From: Pirellulales bacterium
GTDB lineage: Bacteria; Planctomycetota; Planctomycetia; Pirellulales; Pirellulaceae
DNA length: 61,282 nt
Direction of reading: 5' to 3'
Assembly: GCA_022451045.1 (NCBI GenBank)
Contig: JAKUOW010000008.1
Location: 1 to 61,282, forward strand
Positions 9,901-17,639 of the stretch are shown here, in pieces (the stretch's first letter is position 1; the number at the start of each line of letters is the position of its first letter). The position numbers were made by a program, and so were the translations under genes. Under the pieces are notes generated by a model. The model ran no database searches, was not told the origin of the DNA, and saw only the letters and a program-made list of their open reading frames with translations.

Positions 9901-11557
9901 GCCGGTTGATTCTTCCCTGACTCTCTACCAAGATGCCTCGGTCTACTACGCAGACCAGGTTGCTCAAAATCAGGAGCTGGCCGATATCATTCGGACGCAA
10001 AACAGCGATCTCGCCATGTTGCGTCTGACACAAGCGCTAGATGCACAGAACAGTGAAGCGCTTGGGGCCGTAGCTATGCAATTCCCCGGCACAGATGGAG
10101 CAAATCGTGCTACTACGATGCTTGGTGACCAAGCACTTTCCGCTGGTCAGTTTGTTGAGGCGAGCCGGCTATACGCATTGGCCTTATCGCAACCTGGCGG
10201 CCAATCAAATGACCTGATGGCTAAGCAGATGCTCGCGATGGCGATGACCGGCCGACAATCAACATATGAGCTGAGCGGGCCGGTGGTTACTACAGCTGGT
10301 GAACAATCAGCCGCGGATTACACGGCTTTCATCGAAACGTTGGTAAAGGAAAACGCCGTCGTTACGCCAACAGCAGCGGCTGTACAGCACAATCCGAATG
10401 ACCGAACGATTACACGCTCACTCGAATTGACATTGCTGCCAAGTTTAAACGGGCACCCTCATCGAATCCGAGAATTCACCACGATAAAAGATGATAGCCT
10501 TCTTCTCATCCATGAACACGGTTGGTTAAAGGCCATTCATGCGGAAACCAACGCAGCACTTTGGGAAGTTAAAGGTGATGGCTATCAGCTGCCCACCGAA
10601 TACTCACGGCCACCACGGCCAGCTCTGACTGGTGATAAGATCTTCGTTCCAATGCTGTTCGAAAAACAATTCCAGTGGATGATGATCAATCGGACCAGTG
10701 GTGCTGTCGAATGGAAAAAACCCATTGATGGTATGCCCTTCGCCGACCCAATCGTGGTTGGGAAATCCATTTATGCCTTTGTGTTAAAGCCTGATCGAAC
10801 TAACTATGGGATTGTAGACCTCGTCGAGGTTGCTTCGACCGACGGTGAAATCCTATCCTCTAAGCGATTGCTCCAGTTTCAAATCTCCACGGAGTTATTC
10901 AAAACTTGTCAGGCTTATCTGGCCGAGAACGTAATCGTGCTGCACGCTAATCGAGCTGTTTATGGGGTTTCGACCACCGGTACCATGCTTTGGACACGTG
11001 TACTGCCAACTACCCCAAAGAATACTGATCTTGGAATTCATGATGAATTCGTCATCTCAAATCCCATCGTCTGGAATGAGAGCATTGTGGTTTCATCGCC
11101 TGGGTTTGCCGGTGTCACGCGTTTGGATCCACGTACTGGTCGCATACACTGGGTTCAGTGGCAGCCGAACCTCCGTGCAGTAGCCGGTGTCTCCGGTGAT
11201 AACGTGATCGTGACTACCACGCATGGCATCCTTGCGATTAACGCGGAAACTGGGAAGCCAAGCTGGTTCTATGGCTGCCGGACGCGGCCGGGGTCTGTTG
11301 GAGTCTCCGATGACTACGTTGTTGCCGCGATGCTCACACCGCCGACCGATGCAACGATTCCGCCATCGGATAAACATCGGGATGTTCGCTGGATCCATCC
11401 GAACTCAGGCCAATTGATTCACCGTTCGCCGATTGAAGGAAACGAAACGTACTTTGACGTGGAGCGATGCTTTGTCCACGGTGATCAGATCATTGCATTT
11501 TCCAATTTCAATGTAAGCGCCCGTAAAGTACAGGTGCTTCGCATTCACCCAAAATGA
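6932..11557 (+). CDS. Membrane-anchored PA14 + PQQ-propeller giant protein with anti-sigma-like N-terminus
   Basis: The 1541-residue protein starts with an acidic helical cytoplasmic segment (1-80, with LLDRLGDDLSEQQLELLE) of the kind found at the N-terminus of planctomycete anti-sigma/FecR-like proteins, then one transmembrane helix (82-105) and a low-complexity acidic linker (to about 150). A PA14 domain lies near 300-420 (WTGMINIPKDGKYTF and DDGLRLYINSQVVID are typical). The middle is helical/TPR-like, and about 1160-1541 reads as a PQQ-type beta-propeller with repeated DxxTGxxxW-like blades. PA14 usually binds carbohydrate; the propeller may be only a scaffold. Its stop overlaps the next start as ATGA. 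No sigma-factor gene is adjacent. Confidence 0.75.
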   Translation: MDSNSIIAFLLDRLGDDLSEQQLELLETAIKERPNLFAEAVREMEAQQIEVLAIELEDGSIDELLEWLDVFVKSRPSAKNTGWIVSVLSVLVLIGIGAAGAIFIQTPKEDGVDAIGSTNLSTSDDEVDPESDDRTAEVVQTENTEPQEEVPSSAEGHPTIPAMAISPPWELLDDKASRGEFDWVEQLKQLAIPDVFDGITVTPGAVDGVVQYYDLSGKFRLPGLRDDGTSLRLRFSDLRSLNIAFDNPDEHLELEYESPQLRLSSYRPISPPTAVEAMPAGIAPRLRRMMVQERVDPIIQFDWQDEPIIVNDTEIDSDFFAVRWTGMINIPKDGKYTFHAQADDGLRLYINSQVVIDRWQVGDAFEANGMVDLEAGQKQIVVEFFSDQGNANIQLEWEAPELEMVRELIPASALRTDETPDAAEGLTGLYLYGANIAADMPDQVKVQTVVDQFLWNRTFRSTLDLRYQDGHLVIARGNIPLVALPMKSPPGAVTLQTQSRLRHFEPIRLPPLDNLTSPFATTIPEAPRNNAAKRGWKLQYTDEATKATINKNADGTLNVVREEGAGPFRAETVVNLDGTTEILVEMKDLQPNTGVGFLHPQSDMWLSYFATDVGVQSVICINPVDRTLTNTKYLDGILADDSIWWKAIYADSYINISFSNDGERRIPLHQETLNPQLPLRNQTSIAVVGYNGPGTRSVKIDSILAINKNELEQLAFALPVNEVPPIPELAERKSTAASADVAIEPLLAKRPESIPAWKWQLACYAKVLHSESTPLMRQDAAIRLLKHAVETHDDHDLLRRALLYLPQRMMLRRTDTLDHSWSNLHRMFDLYASRLWTESRVDELEKLLYDWYRIDVGPGGAEYNNLPIAPPLLTMLVLFDMYQKGEWSEIHEIAREYEFLSMSETGAQTFNQPGHVWRFVRWLHGLAAGNLEGVPEVEDLPQLMDEHREVVTTDRESASSVSELRQAIESDDWNTALAMMTNRDAPEGVLPVDSSLTLYQDASVYYADQVAQNQELADIIRTQNSDLAMLRLTQALDAQNSEALGAVAMQFPGTDGANRATTMLGDQALSAGQFVEASRLYALALSQPGGQSNDLMAKQMLAMAMTGRQSTYELSGPVVTTAGEQSAADYTAFIETLVKENAVVTPTAAAVQHNPNDRTITRSLELTLLPSLNGHPHRIREFTTIKDDSLLLIHEHGWLKAIHAETNAALWEVKGDGYQLPTEYSRPPRPALTGDKIFVPMLFEKQFQWMMINRTSGAVEWKKPIDGMPFADPIVVGKSIYAFVLKPDRTNYGIVDLVEVASTDGEILSSKRLLQFQISTELFKTCQAYLAENVIVLHANRAVYGVSTTGTMLWTRVLPTTPKNTDLGIHDEFVISNPIVWNESIVVSSPGFAGVTRLDPRTGRIHWVQWQPNLRAVAGVSGDNVIVTTTHGILAINAETGKPSWFYGCRTRPGSVGVSDDYVVAAMLTPPTDATIPPSDKHRDVRWIHPNSGQLIHRSPIEGNETYFDVERCFVHGDQIIAFSNFNVSARKVQVLRIHPK

Positions 11558-13890
11558 TGAAACCTGTCATGTCCCGCATACTCTCACAAAATGTGAAAAC
11601 TGTTTCTCAAAAAGAACGCGCGGCTCAACTGGTGCTTTCTTGTGGCTTATTGTTGAGTCTGCTGTTGTTGTCATTTAGCTCTTCTGCGCTTGGTCAGGAT
11701 GACCCGTTGTTTCGTGTGGTCTTCAAGAACAACGAAGCCTTTGCCGGCAAAGCCATTCGAAACTGGGCTGGTCTTGGGAAGAATCCAGACCTTGATGGGC
11801 GTGCATTGACCGATCCGGCCAACCCCATCCGTTTTTTTCAGAACCTCACCATCAATGAAATCAAACCCTTAACAGCGCCTTACATCGAATTAACAAACGG
11901 GGATGTGCTGCCCGGTAAAGTGCTAGAGGTAGTGGAAGAAAGCCCACATATGAACACGCCGGAACACGCCGTCATATCTCTCGGTGGATCGGTACACAGT
12001 TGGCTGGCACAGGAAGGCACGGTGAGGATTCGATTCGACCGTATCCGTCGAATTGTTCTGGCTGAAACCACAAACGGCGATTTGCCACCGGGACAATTAG
12101 TCCTGATTGACGGCCGCGTTGTACCGTTCACTCGACATCGGTTTACCACTTCAGGCGTTCGCGTGTTGAATGATGAAACGAGCGAGAGTGCTGCCTGGAA
12201 CGAGGTAGCTGAATTCTATCCGGCAGCAGACAGCATCCTGACCTCCGAAGCAGCCCTCCTGGATGACCTACTTGCGCCGTGCCCGACTCCAGACAGTCGT
12301 CTGGGGCGAATCACGACGGACGATGGGGCCGTTCTTACGTTCCGTGAAGCGATGCTGGTCCCGGAGCGATCGGTCAACGGCATGCCGCACCACGGAGTCC
12401 AACCCACATGGGCGCTCGACGTCATTCGTGTCAATTTCGCTCAAATTGCCATGATCAGTTTTCGCGAGCACAATCAAATCGCACTGTCGATGCTGCCTGC
12501 TAGAACACTTACAGAAAGTAGTGCCACCGGATTTGTGTGGCGGTGGCAAAGAGACCGCTCCATTCGCAATCGCATACTGGCCAGTGGTACGGCGGTAGCC
12601 GATTTTGGGGTTGGAAGCCATTCATACAGCGAAATCTCTTTCGCACTGCCGATGGGTGCCACCACTTTTTCAGCATCCGTGGGTATTGATAAAAGCGTTG
12701 ATCGCGGTGGGTGTGTACAGGTGCGAATCCTGAGAGGTGCCGAACAAATTGACCAGAATCCCGCCTGGCAAAGCGGTTATCTGATCGGTAAACAAGAACC
12801 CGTCGCTGTCAGCGTACCTCTTACCGGCTTTCAACAAGTCGTGCTGGTCACAGATTACGGTCATGACGGTCGCCCGGCAGGGAGCGATCCGTTTGACATT
12901 CGGGACGAAGTAAACTGGATGATGCCGCTTGTCACAATTGACATGAATATTGCTCGCCAAAACGACTTGGCTCTTGAATACCGTGCGATGCAGCTTACAG
13001 GCTGGGAAATCGCAGAAGCGGACTTAAATCGTTTTCAGTTAGGCATGTGGTTCAATCCCGCTCAAGGTAGATGGATCACCTCATTGGAACCTAAGCAACA
13101 AGAAGCCTACGAAGCGAGCCAGGCCGTGCTAACGCTAGCCCGCAAGGTCACTGTGTCCGAAGAAGCAAACTGGATTCCAGTTTCATTGACCGGCAGTGGC
13201 ACTGGAGCTAATGCGCTCGTTGCCAGCGTTGATGTAAATGGCGAACCACTTACATCTGTGTCCAGCGGTGACGCTTCGGCAAGCGGTGCTGCCGCAACAT
13301 ATGCTGTTCGCGCATGGGATCTCAAGACGCTGGATGGGCAGGAAATCGATCTGACCATCAAGGTTAGTCTGCCGACGGCTGGTACATATCAAATGCGAGG
13401 TTTTTCATTCGATTCTCTCGGAGTGGTGCCTTATGTTGACACCGATAACGGGAGGCCACTTGCTCCAGCTATCGAATTGACTTCGCTCAACCCGACAGAG
13501 TTTACTGTGCCGGGCCGAGAGGAGATGCCGCCGGCTGATAAAGTGAACGACGAAACACCTTTAACGATAATGGCATTGCCCGTGGAGAAAGGGTACAGTT
13601 TTCCACCGGGAACCACGCTAACTTATGTACTTGATCCGGATTACACACGATTTCAAGCATTACTCGGAATGACGTCCGGCACATCAACAGTTGGCCCCAT
13701 CGAGATTCTCGTTGATGAAGAGGTCATTTGGTCTTCGTTGTCTGGAATTGGTGGCACAGGGCAATTTAGTTTGCTTACTCGGCCCTATCAGCTGGACCTT
13801 GAGTTACCAATGGGTGCATCTGCTATGCAAATCAAGACTGGTGGTGGAGGTGGGGCGGTTACTTTTGGGTACGCTGGATTCGTTAAGTGA
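11554..13890 (+). CDS. Secreted NPCBM-domain protein
   Basis: The 778-residue product has a long N-region followed by a hydrophobic signal (about 27-48, ending ALGQ). Residues about 342-470 fit the NPCBM/NEW2 carbohydrate-binding module: GVGSHSYSEISFALP and FSASVGIDKSVDRGG match its typical GxGxHxxSEixf and FxaxvGiD signatures. The N-terminal third contains repeated beta motifs with LTNGDVLPGKVLEV that look like a small beta-barrel or SH3-like fold. Start at 11554 overlaps the upstream stop (ATGA), so it is translationally coupled to the PA14/PQQ gene, and the two probably act together at the cell surface. Confidence 0.75.
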   Translation: MMKPVMSRILSQNVKTVSQKERAAQLVLSCGLLLSLLLLSFSSSALGQDDPLFRVVFKNNEAFAGKAIRNWAGLGKNPDLDGRALTDPANPIRFFQNLTINEIKPLTAPYIELTNGDVLPGKVLEVVEESPHMNTPEHAVISLGGSVHSWLAQEGTVRIRFDRIRRIVLAETTNGDLPPGQLVLIDGRVVPFTRHRFTTSGVRVLNDETSESAAWNEVAEFYPAADSILTSEAALLDDLLAPCPTPDSRLGRITTDDGAVLTFREAMLVPERSVNGMPHHGVQPTWALDVIRVNFAQIAMISFREHNQIALSMLPARTLTESSATGFVWRWQRDRSIRNRILASGTAVADFGVGSHSYSEISFALPMGATTFSASVGIDKSVDRGGCVQVRILRGAEQIDQNPAWQSGYLIGKQEPVAVSVPLTGFQQVVLVTDYGHDGRPAGSDPFDIRDEVNWMMPLVTIDMNIARQNDLALEYRAMQLTGWEIAEADLNRFQLGMWFNPAQGRWITSLEPKQQEAYEASQAVLTLARKVTVSEEANWIPVSLTGSGTGANALVASVDVNGEPLTSVSSGDASASGAAATYAVRAWDLKTLDGQEIDLTIKVSLPTAGTYQMRGFSFDSLGVVPYVDTDNGRPLAPAIELTSLNPTEFTVPGREEMPPADKVNDETPLTIMALPVEKGYSFPPGTTLTYVLDPDYTRFQALLGMTSGTSTVGPIEILVDEEVIWSSLSGIGGTGQFSLLTRPYQLDLELPMGASAMQIKTGGGGGAVTFGYAGFVK

Positions 13891-13969
13891 CCCTGTAGAG
13901 AGCGCATTCACATCTCAAACAACGTATAATTAAGAATTGATCTAAGAGATATCGCACCATTGCAACCAC

Positions 13970-13988
13970 CTCGATTTCGTAAATCGAG
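13970..13988 (+). other. Intergenic stem-loop
   Basis: CTCGATTT and AAATCGAG pair perfectly around a CGT loop, and with one bulged base the stem extends by three further pairs (CCA/TGG). It lies between the NPCBM gene and the squalene-cyclase-like gene. There is no T-tract, so it may be a factor-dependent terminator or a 5' UTR element. A TATAAT at 13925-13930 sits upstream of it without a convincing -35 partner. Confidence 0.4.
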
Positions 13989-14033
13989 TGGCCATCTCCC
14001 TATCCCAGTCTGCCTAAGGATCCCACCTTAAAT

Positions 14034-15155
14034 ATGGATCGACGTTCATTTATAGGTGCCAGTGGCACGCTGGCTCTTGCTGGCACCCCGGTCGTTTATG
14101 GCGAAGGTGAATGGGAAATCACCGCTGAAAGTGCCAAGAGCGTAGAAAGGGGCCTAGACTGGCTTGCTCGGAATCAGGGCACGAGTGGTAACTGGCAGAG
14201 CACCGACCTTGGACTGGTCGCTCTTGGTGCATTAGCGTTTCTTGCCGCAGGCCATGCTCCTGGCAGATCCCAGTATGGCGACACGGTCAGTCGGGCAATT
14301 AGTTATATCCTCACCAATGCCAAGCCGTCCGGACTGCTAAACATCTCATCCGAAGGGCGGGACATGTATAACCATGGGCTCGCTGTATTTGCACTCACTC
14401 AGGCATATGGTGCTGTGCCGGACAAGCGGCTCAGTGGTGCACTGGATCGCGGAATCAAGCTAATCTGTGATGTCCAGTGCAGTGACGGTGGCTGGGACTA
14501 TGTTGCACGACGAGGATCCCGCGGCCACGACCTATCATTGTCAGTCATGCAGGCCAAGGCACTCCGCGGAGCTACCGATATCGGACTCGACATTCCACCG
14601 CGCGTCATCGAGCTCTCCATTCAGTCTGTACGAAATTACTATCGAGCACTTGGTCCTCCTGACGGAAAGCGCTATGGGAACGACCCGCTCGCTGATCGGC
14701 CTGGTGCCTTTACATATAACGGCGGTCGTGTCACTACTGCGATGGCAGCAGCTGGCGCCGTCTGTTTACAGGAATTCGGTAAATACGACGACTTCCGAAT
14801 CCTGCGCAGCCTTGATCACGTTGCGAATGACATACAAAACAGCATGCAGGTTCGAGCTGGCTATGTTCCTTTTGACGCCTACACAATGTACTACGTCGCA
14901 CAGGGGCTTTATCAGGTCGGGCGTGATCGCTGGCGCAAGAATTACCCGTTAATCCGAGATGCTATTGTCCGGTCTCAATCCAAGTCAACCAGCCAATCAG
15001 TTGACGGTGCCTGGGAAGGTGGCCGCGTCAGCGGTGTTCCCGGAAAGCTGTTCGGCACTGCGACATCTGTCTTCGCATTGAGCATTCCAAACCGGTATCT
15101 GCCGATTCTCCAGGAAGGTGAATTTGGTGACGCCCAAAATGACGCAGCTCGCTAG
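14034..15155 (+). CDS. Squalene-cyclase/prenyltransferase-repeat protein with Tat-like signal
   Basis: The 373-residue protein begins MDRRSFIGASGTLALAG, a twin-arginine-type signal. The remainder is an alpha/alpha-toroid with QW-type repeats: NQGTSGNW (about 48-55), CSDGGWDY (about 149-156) and VDGAWEGG (about 323-330). Real squalene-hopene cyclases are about 630-720 residues and carry a DXDD catalytic motif, which I do not see, so a cyclase reaction is unlikely. Planctomycetes have many such export-directed toroid proteins of unknown role. It sits 15 bp ahead of the BatA-type gene and is probably the first gene of the MoxR/VWA operon. Confidence 0.78.
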   Translation: MDRRSFIGASGTLALAGTPVVYGEGEWEITAESAKSVERGLDWLARNQGTSGNWQSTDLGLVALGALAFLAAGHAPGRSQYGDTVSRAISYILTNAKPSGLLNISSEGRDMYNHGLAVFALTQAYGAVPDKRLSGALDRGIKLICDVQCSDGGWDYVARRGSRGHDLSLSVMQAKALRGATDIGLDIPPRVIELSIQSVRNYYRALGPPDGKRYGNDPLADRPGAFTYNGGRVTTAMAAAGAVCLQEFGKYDDFRILRSLDHVANDIQNSMQVRAGYVPFDAYTMYYVAQGLYQVGRDRWRKNYPLIRDAIVRSQSKSTSQSVDGAWEGGRVSGVPGKLFGTATSVFALSIPNRYLPILQEGEFGDAQNDAAR

Positions 15156-15170
15156 GAACACGGCCACCGC

Positions 15171-17639
15171 ATGAGTTTTCTGCAAATTTCATTCCTGACA
15201 GCAATGGCAGCTGCCGCCGGGCCAGCTGTGATTCATTTGTTGAATCGCAGACGCTACCGCACCAAGCAGTGGGCGGCAATGAACTTCCTGCGCGAGGCCC
15301 TGCGAAGAAATCGCAAGGCAATCGAGATGCGGGACCTCATTTTGCTGCTTCTACGAACCCTCATCGTCATATTCCTCGTCCTTGCCATGGCTCGTCCATA
15401 CTGGACGACCGGAGCAAATAGTGTTTACAGCGGCGAGCCGGTCCATGCGGTGCTGGTCATCGACAACAGTTTATCGATGGGCTACAGCGAACTCGATCCT
15501 TCCCTTTTAGATCAAGCAAAACAGAAAGCTCGCGAATTCATAAAAGACCTGCCAGCAGGTTCAGACGTTTCTATCGTTCCATTGTGTGATGTCAAAAAAT
15601 GGTACACGCGCGGTGCATTTGCAACTCGCGAAGACGCCTCCGAAGCACTCGATCGGATTGATGTTGTTGACCGAAGTGCATCGCTGTTGGTTGCTGCTGA
15701 AAAAGCTGCTGCTGAGTGCGAGGACGGCAGTGATATTAAAACCAAGCGGGTGATCATTTTTAGCGATATGCAGGAAGCCTCGGCGACGGGGTCCCTTGAT
15801 GATGCTTTTAAGGATCTTCCTTCTGTACAACTGGTTGCCATTCAGCCTGCGGAACCAGAAAATACCTGGGTTACCGATTTTTTCTTGCGTGATGGCATCG
15901 CGGATACCGAGAGCTCGGCAGTCTTTCATGGGGCAATTCAGTATCGCGGGCCGCAGCCGGCTATTCGGATTCAAGCCTCACTGTACATCAATGATGTAGC
16001 CGTCGAAGAACAATTTATCGATGTCAGCCGCGAGCAACCCTCCCAAGTTGTGTTCACACATCGGTTCGTCAGTGGTGGAACCTCTGACCAACCTGTCTTT
16101 AACCGAGCGGAGCTTAAGATCACCGCCGACCGACTGCAGGACGATGATGTGCGTTGCTGCGTGGTACCAGTGCTAACACGGATACCCGTGATGTTCGCTG
16201 ACCAGTGGGGCAGCCAAGAAGATCCGGACAGGAGCCGATATGGCGAGTCATTTCCATTTCGTGCATTGCTAACCTCGGTTGATGAAGAAGATGGTCCGCA
16301 GTTGGTCGACCCGATCCATCGCACACCAGACACAATCACCCGTGAAGATTTGCAAGACGCTCGCATGGCCGTAATCGCTGGCTCTGCGCCACCGCCAGAT
16401 GCTATTCAGGATCTGTTGCGAGAATACGTAGAGCAGGGCGGGCAACTCTTGATCGCCGGCGGCGCGGAGTTTGATCCCGCTGCCTGGAACGCTTCTGCCT
16501 GGCGTGATGGTGAAGGTCTGTTGCCAGCACCCCTTTCGGGCAATCTTCTAGGTGATCTGCCCGAACCCGGTGCCCCGGAGCCCAATGCTTTTCGTCTGGA
16601 TCCAAATACCTTTGACGATCCTTTGTACAAGCTTGAGCTCTCGGAAGAGGAGCAACGGGACATCATCTCCACGCCATCCTTCTATCTGGTAACAGAGGTG
16701 GATGAGGATGCGATTGATGGCTTTGCGGAAGCAGAGCTGGATCGTGTTTCGGCACTTGCCGAGAAAACAAAACTCATCGAAGAACGGCTGGGTCAGCTTG
16801 GTCAGCAACAAACGCTCTCCGACGAAGACAAGGCTGAACAGGCACGCTTGCTGCTTGAGTCACAAAGTCTTCAGGCAAATTGGCTTAATTGGGAAAACCC
16901 ACTGGCCCGGGATTTCAGCAGCTACACACCCGAACAACTCGTGGCTCTAAACACACCTCGCGTCCTTGGGCGATTTGACAACGGCAAGCCTTTCGCCGTC
17001 CAGCGTCAAATTGGCAAGGGGCACGTTTACATGATGGCTTCCGGTGTATTTCCGGTGTGGAACACGGTAGCCGTTGATTCCGGAGTATTAATCTTTAGTC
17101 GAGTTGTCAGACAGTTGTTGCTCCGGTCATTGCCCGATCGCACGATGGGGCCACTGGCAAGTATGGTGTTGCCCGTACCAGCAAGGCAACGCGGGGACAG
17201 CTTCGAAGTGGTTTACCCCGGTGAGAACACAGGTACGCCAATCGGAGTAGAGGGTGTCGGGACTTACCGTTACGGAGTTGTTCTTCGCTCGCCTACGTAT
17301 CGAGGGTTTTACGAAATCATACGAACGGCCGTCGAAGAGCAAGATGATGAGCCGCCCTTTTTACTCGCGTTTAATGGACCTGCTGCGGAGAGTCGCTTGG
17401 TTTACGTTAGCCAAGAAGACTTAATGGGCCGGATTAATTCCGAAAACACGCGCTGGGTAGGTGCAAACGATACGATTACACTCAGCGGACAATCATATGT
17501 CGGCACGGATTCTTGGCGATGGCTGTGGATCCTGATGATGCTCATGATGGCCATGGAAATGTGGTTGTTGCGACAACGCAAAAAGGTGGCCTCCGGCACC
17601 GGAGCGTCGACCGCTCTTTCAGCAGAAGGAGGCGCATAG
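15171..17639 (+). CDS. BatA-type membrane protein with VWA domain
   Basis: The 822-residue protein has the BatA (aerotolerance regulator) N-terminal domain with two membrane helices (about 3-25 and 56-78), including the characteristic AVIHLLNRRRYR. A von Willebrand A domain follows from about 91 with a DxSxS metal-site motif (VLVIDNSLSMGYS). A glutamine-amidotransferase-like segment lies near 400-460 and a final transmembrane helix near 783-802. Proteins of this type act with MoxR ATPases and DUF58 proteins, and both are encoded in this operon. The stop codon overlaps the next GTG start by one base. Confidence 0.85.
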   Translation: MSFLQISFLTAMAAAAGPAVIHLLNRRRYRTKQWAAMNFLREALRRNRKAIEMRDLILLLLRTLIVIFLVLAMARPYWTTGANSVYSGEPVHAVLVIDNSLSMGYSELDPSLLDQAKQKAREFIKDLPAGSDVSIVPLCDVKKWYTRGAFATREDASEALDRIDVVDRSASLLVAAEKAAAECEDGSDIKTKRVIIFSDMQEASATGSLDDAFKDLPSVQLVAIQPAEPENTWVTDFFLRDGIADTESSAVFHGAIQYRGPQPAIRIQASLYINDVAVEEQFIDVSREQPSQVVFTHRFVSGGTSDQPVFNRAELKITADRLQDDDVRCCVVPVLTRIPVMFADQWGSQEDPDRSRYGESFPFRALLTSVDEEDGPQLVDPIHRTPDTITREDLQDARMAVIAGSAPPPDAIQDLLREYVEQGGQLLIAGGAEFDPAAWNASAWRDGEGLLPAPLSGNLLGDLPEPGAPEPNAFRLDPNTFDDPLYKLELSEEEQRDIISTPSFYLVTEVDEDAIDGFAEAELDRVSALAEKTKLIEERLGQLGQQQTLSDEDKAEQARLLLESQSLQANWLNWENPLARDFSSYTPEQLVALNTPRVLGRFDNGKPFAVQRQIGKGHVYMMASGVFPVWNTVAVDSGVLIFSRVVRQLLLRSLPDRTMGPLASMVLPVPARQRGDSFEVVYPGENTGTPIGVEGVGTYRYGVVLRSPTYRGFYEIIRTAVEEQDDEPPFLLAFNGPAAESRLVYVSQEDLMGRINSENTRWVGANDTITLSGQSYVGTDSWRWLWILMMLMMAMEMWLLRQRKKVASGTGASTALSAEGGA

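Noticed and set aside
17513-17638. Longer start for the second VWA gene
   Set aside because: It would overlap the BatA gene by over 120 bp, while GTG 17639 has an AGGAGG site at correct spacing.
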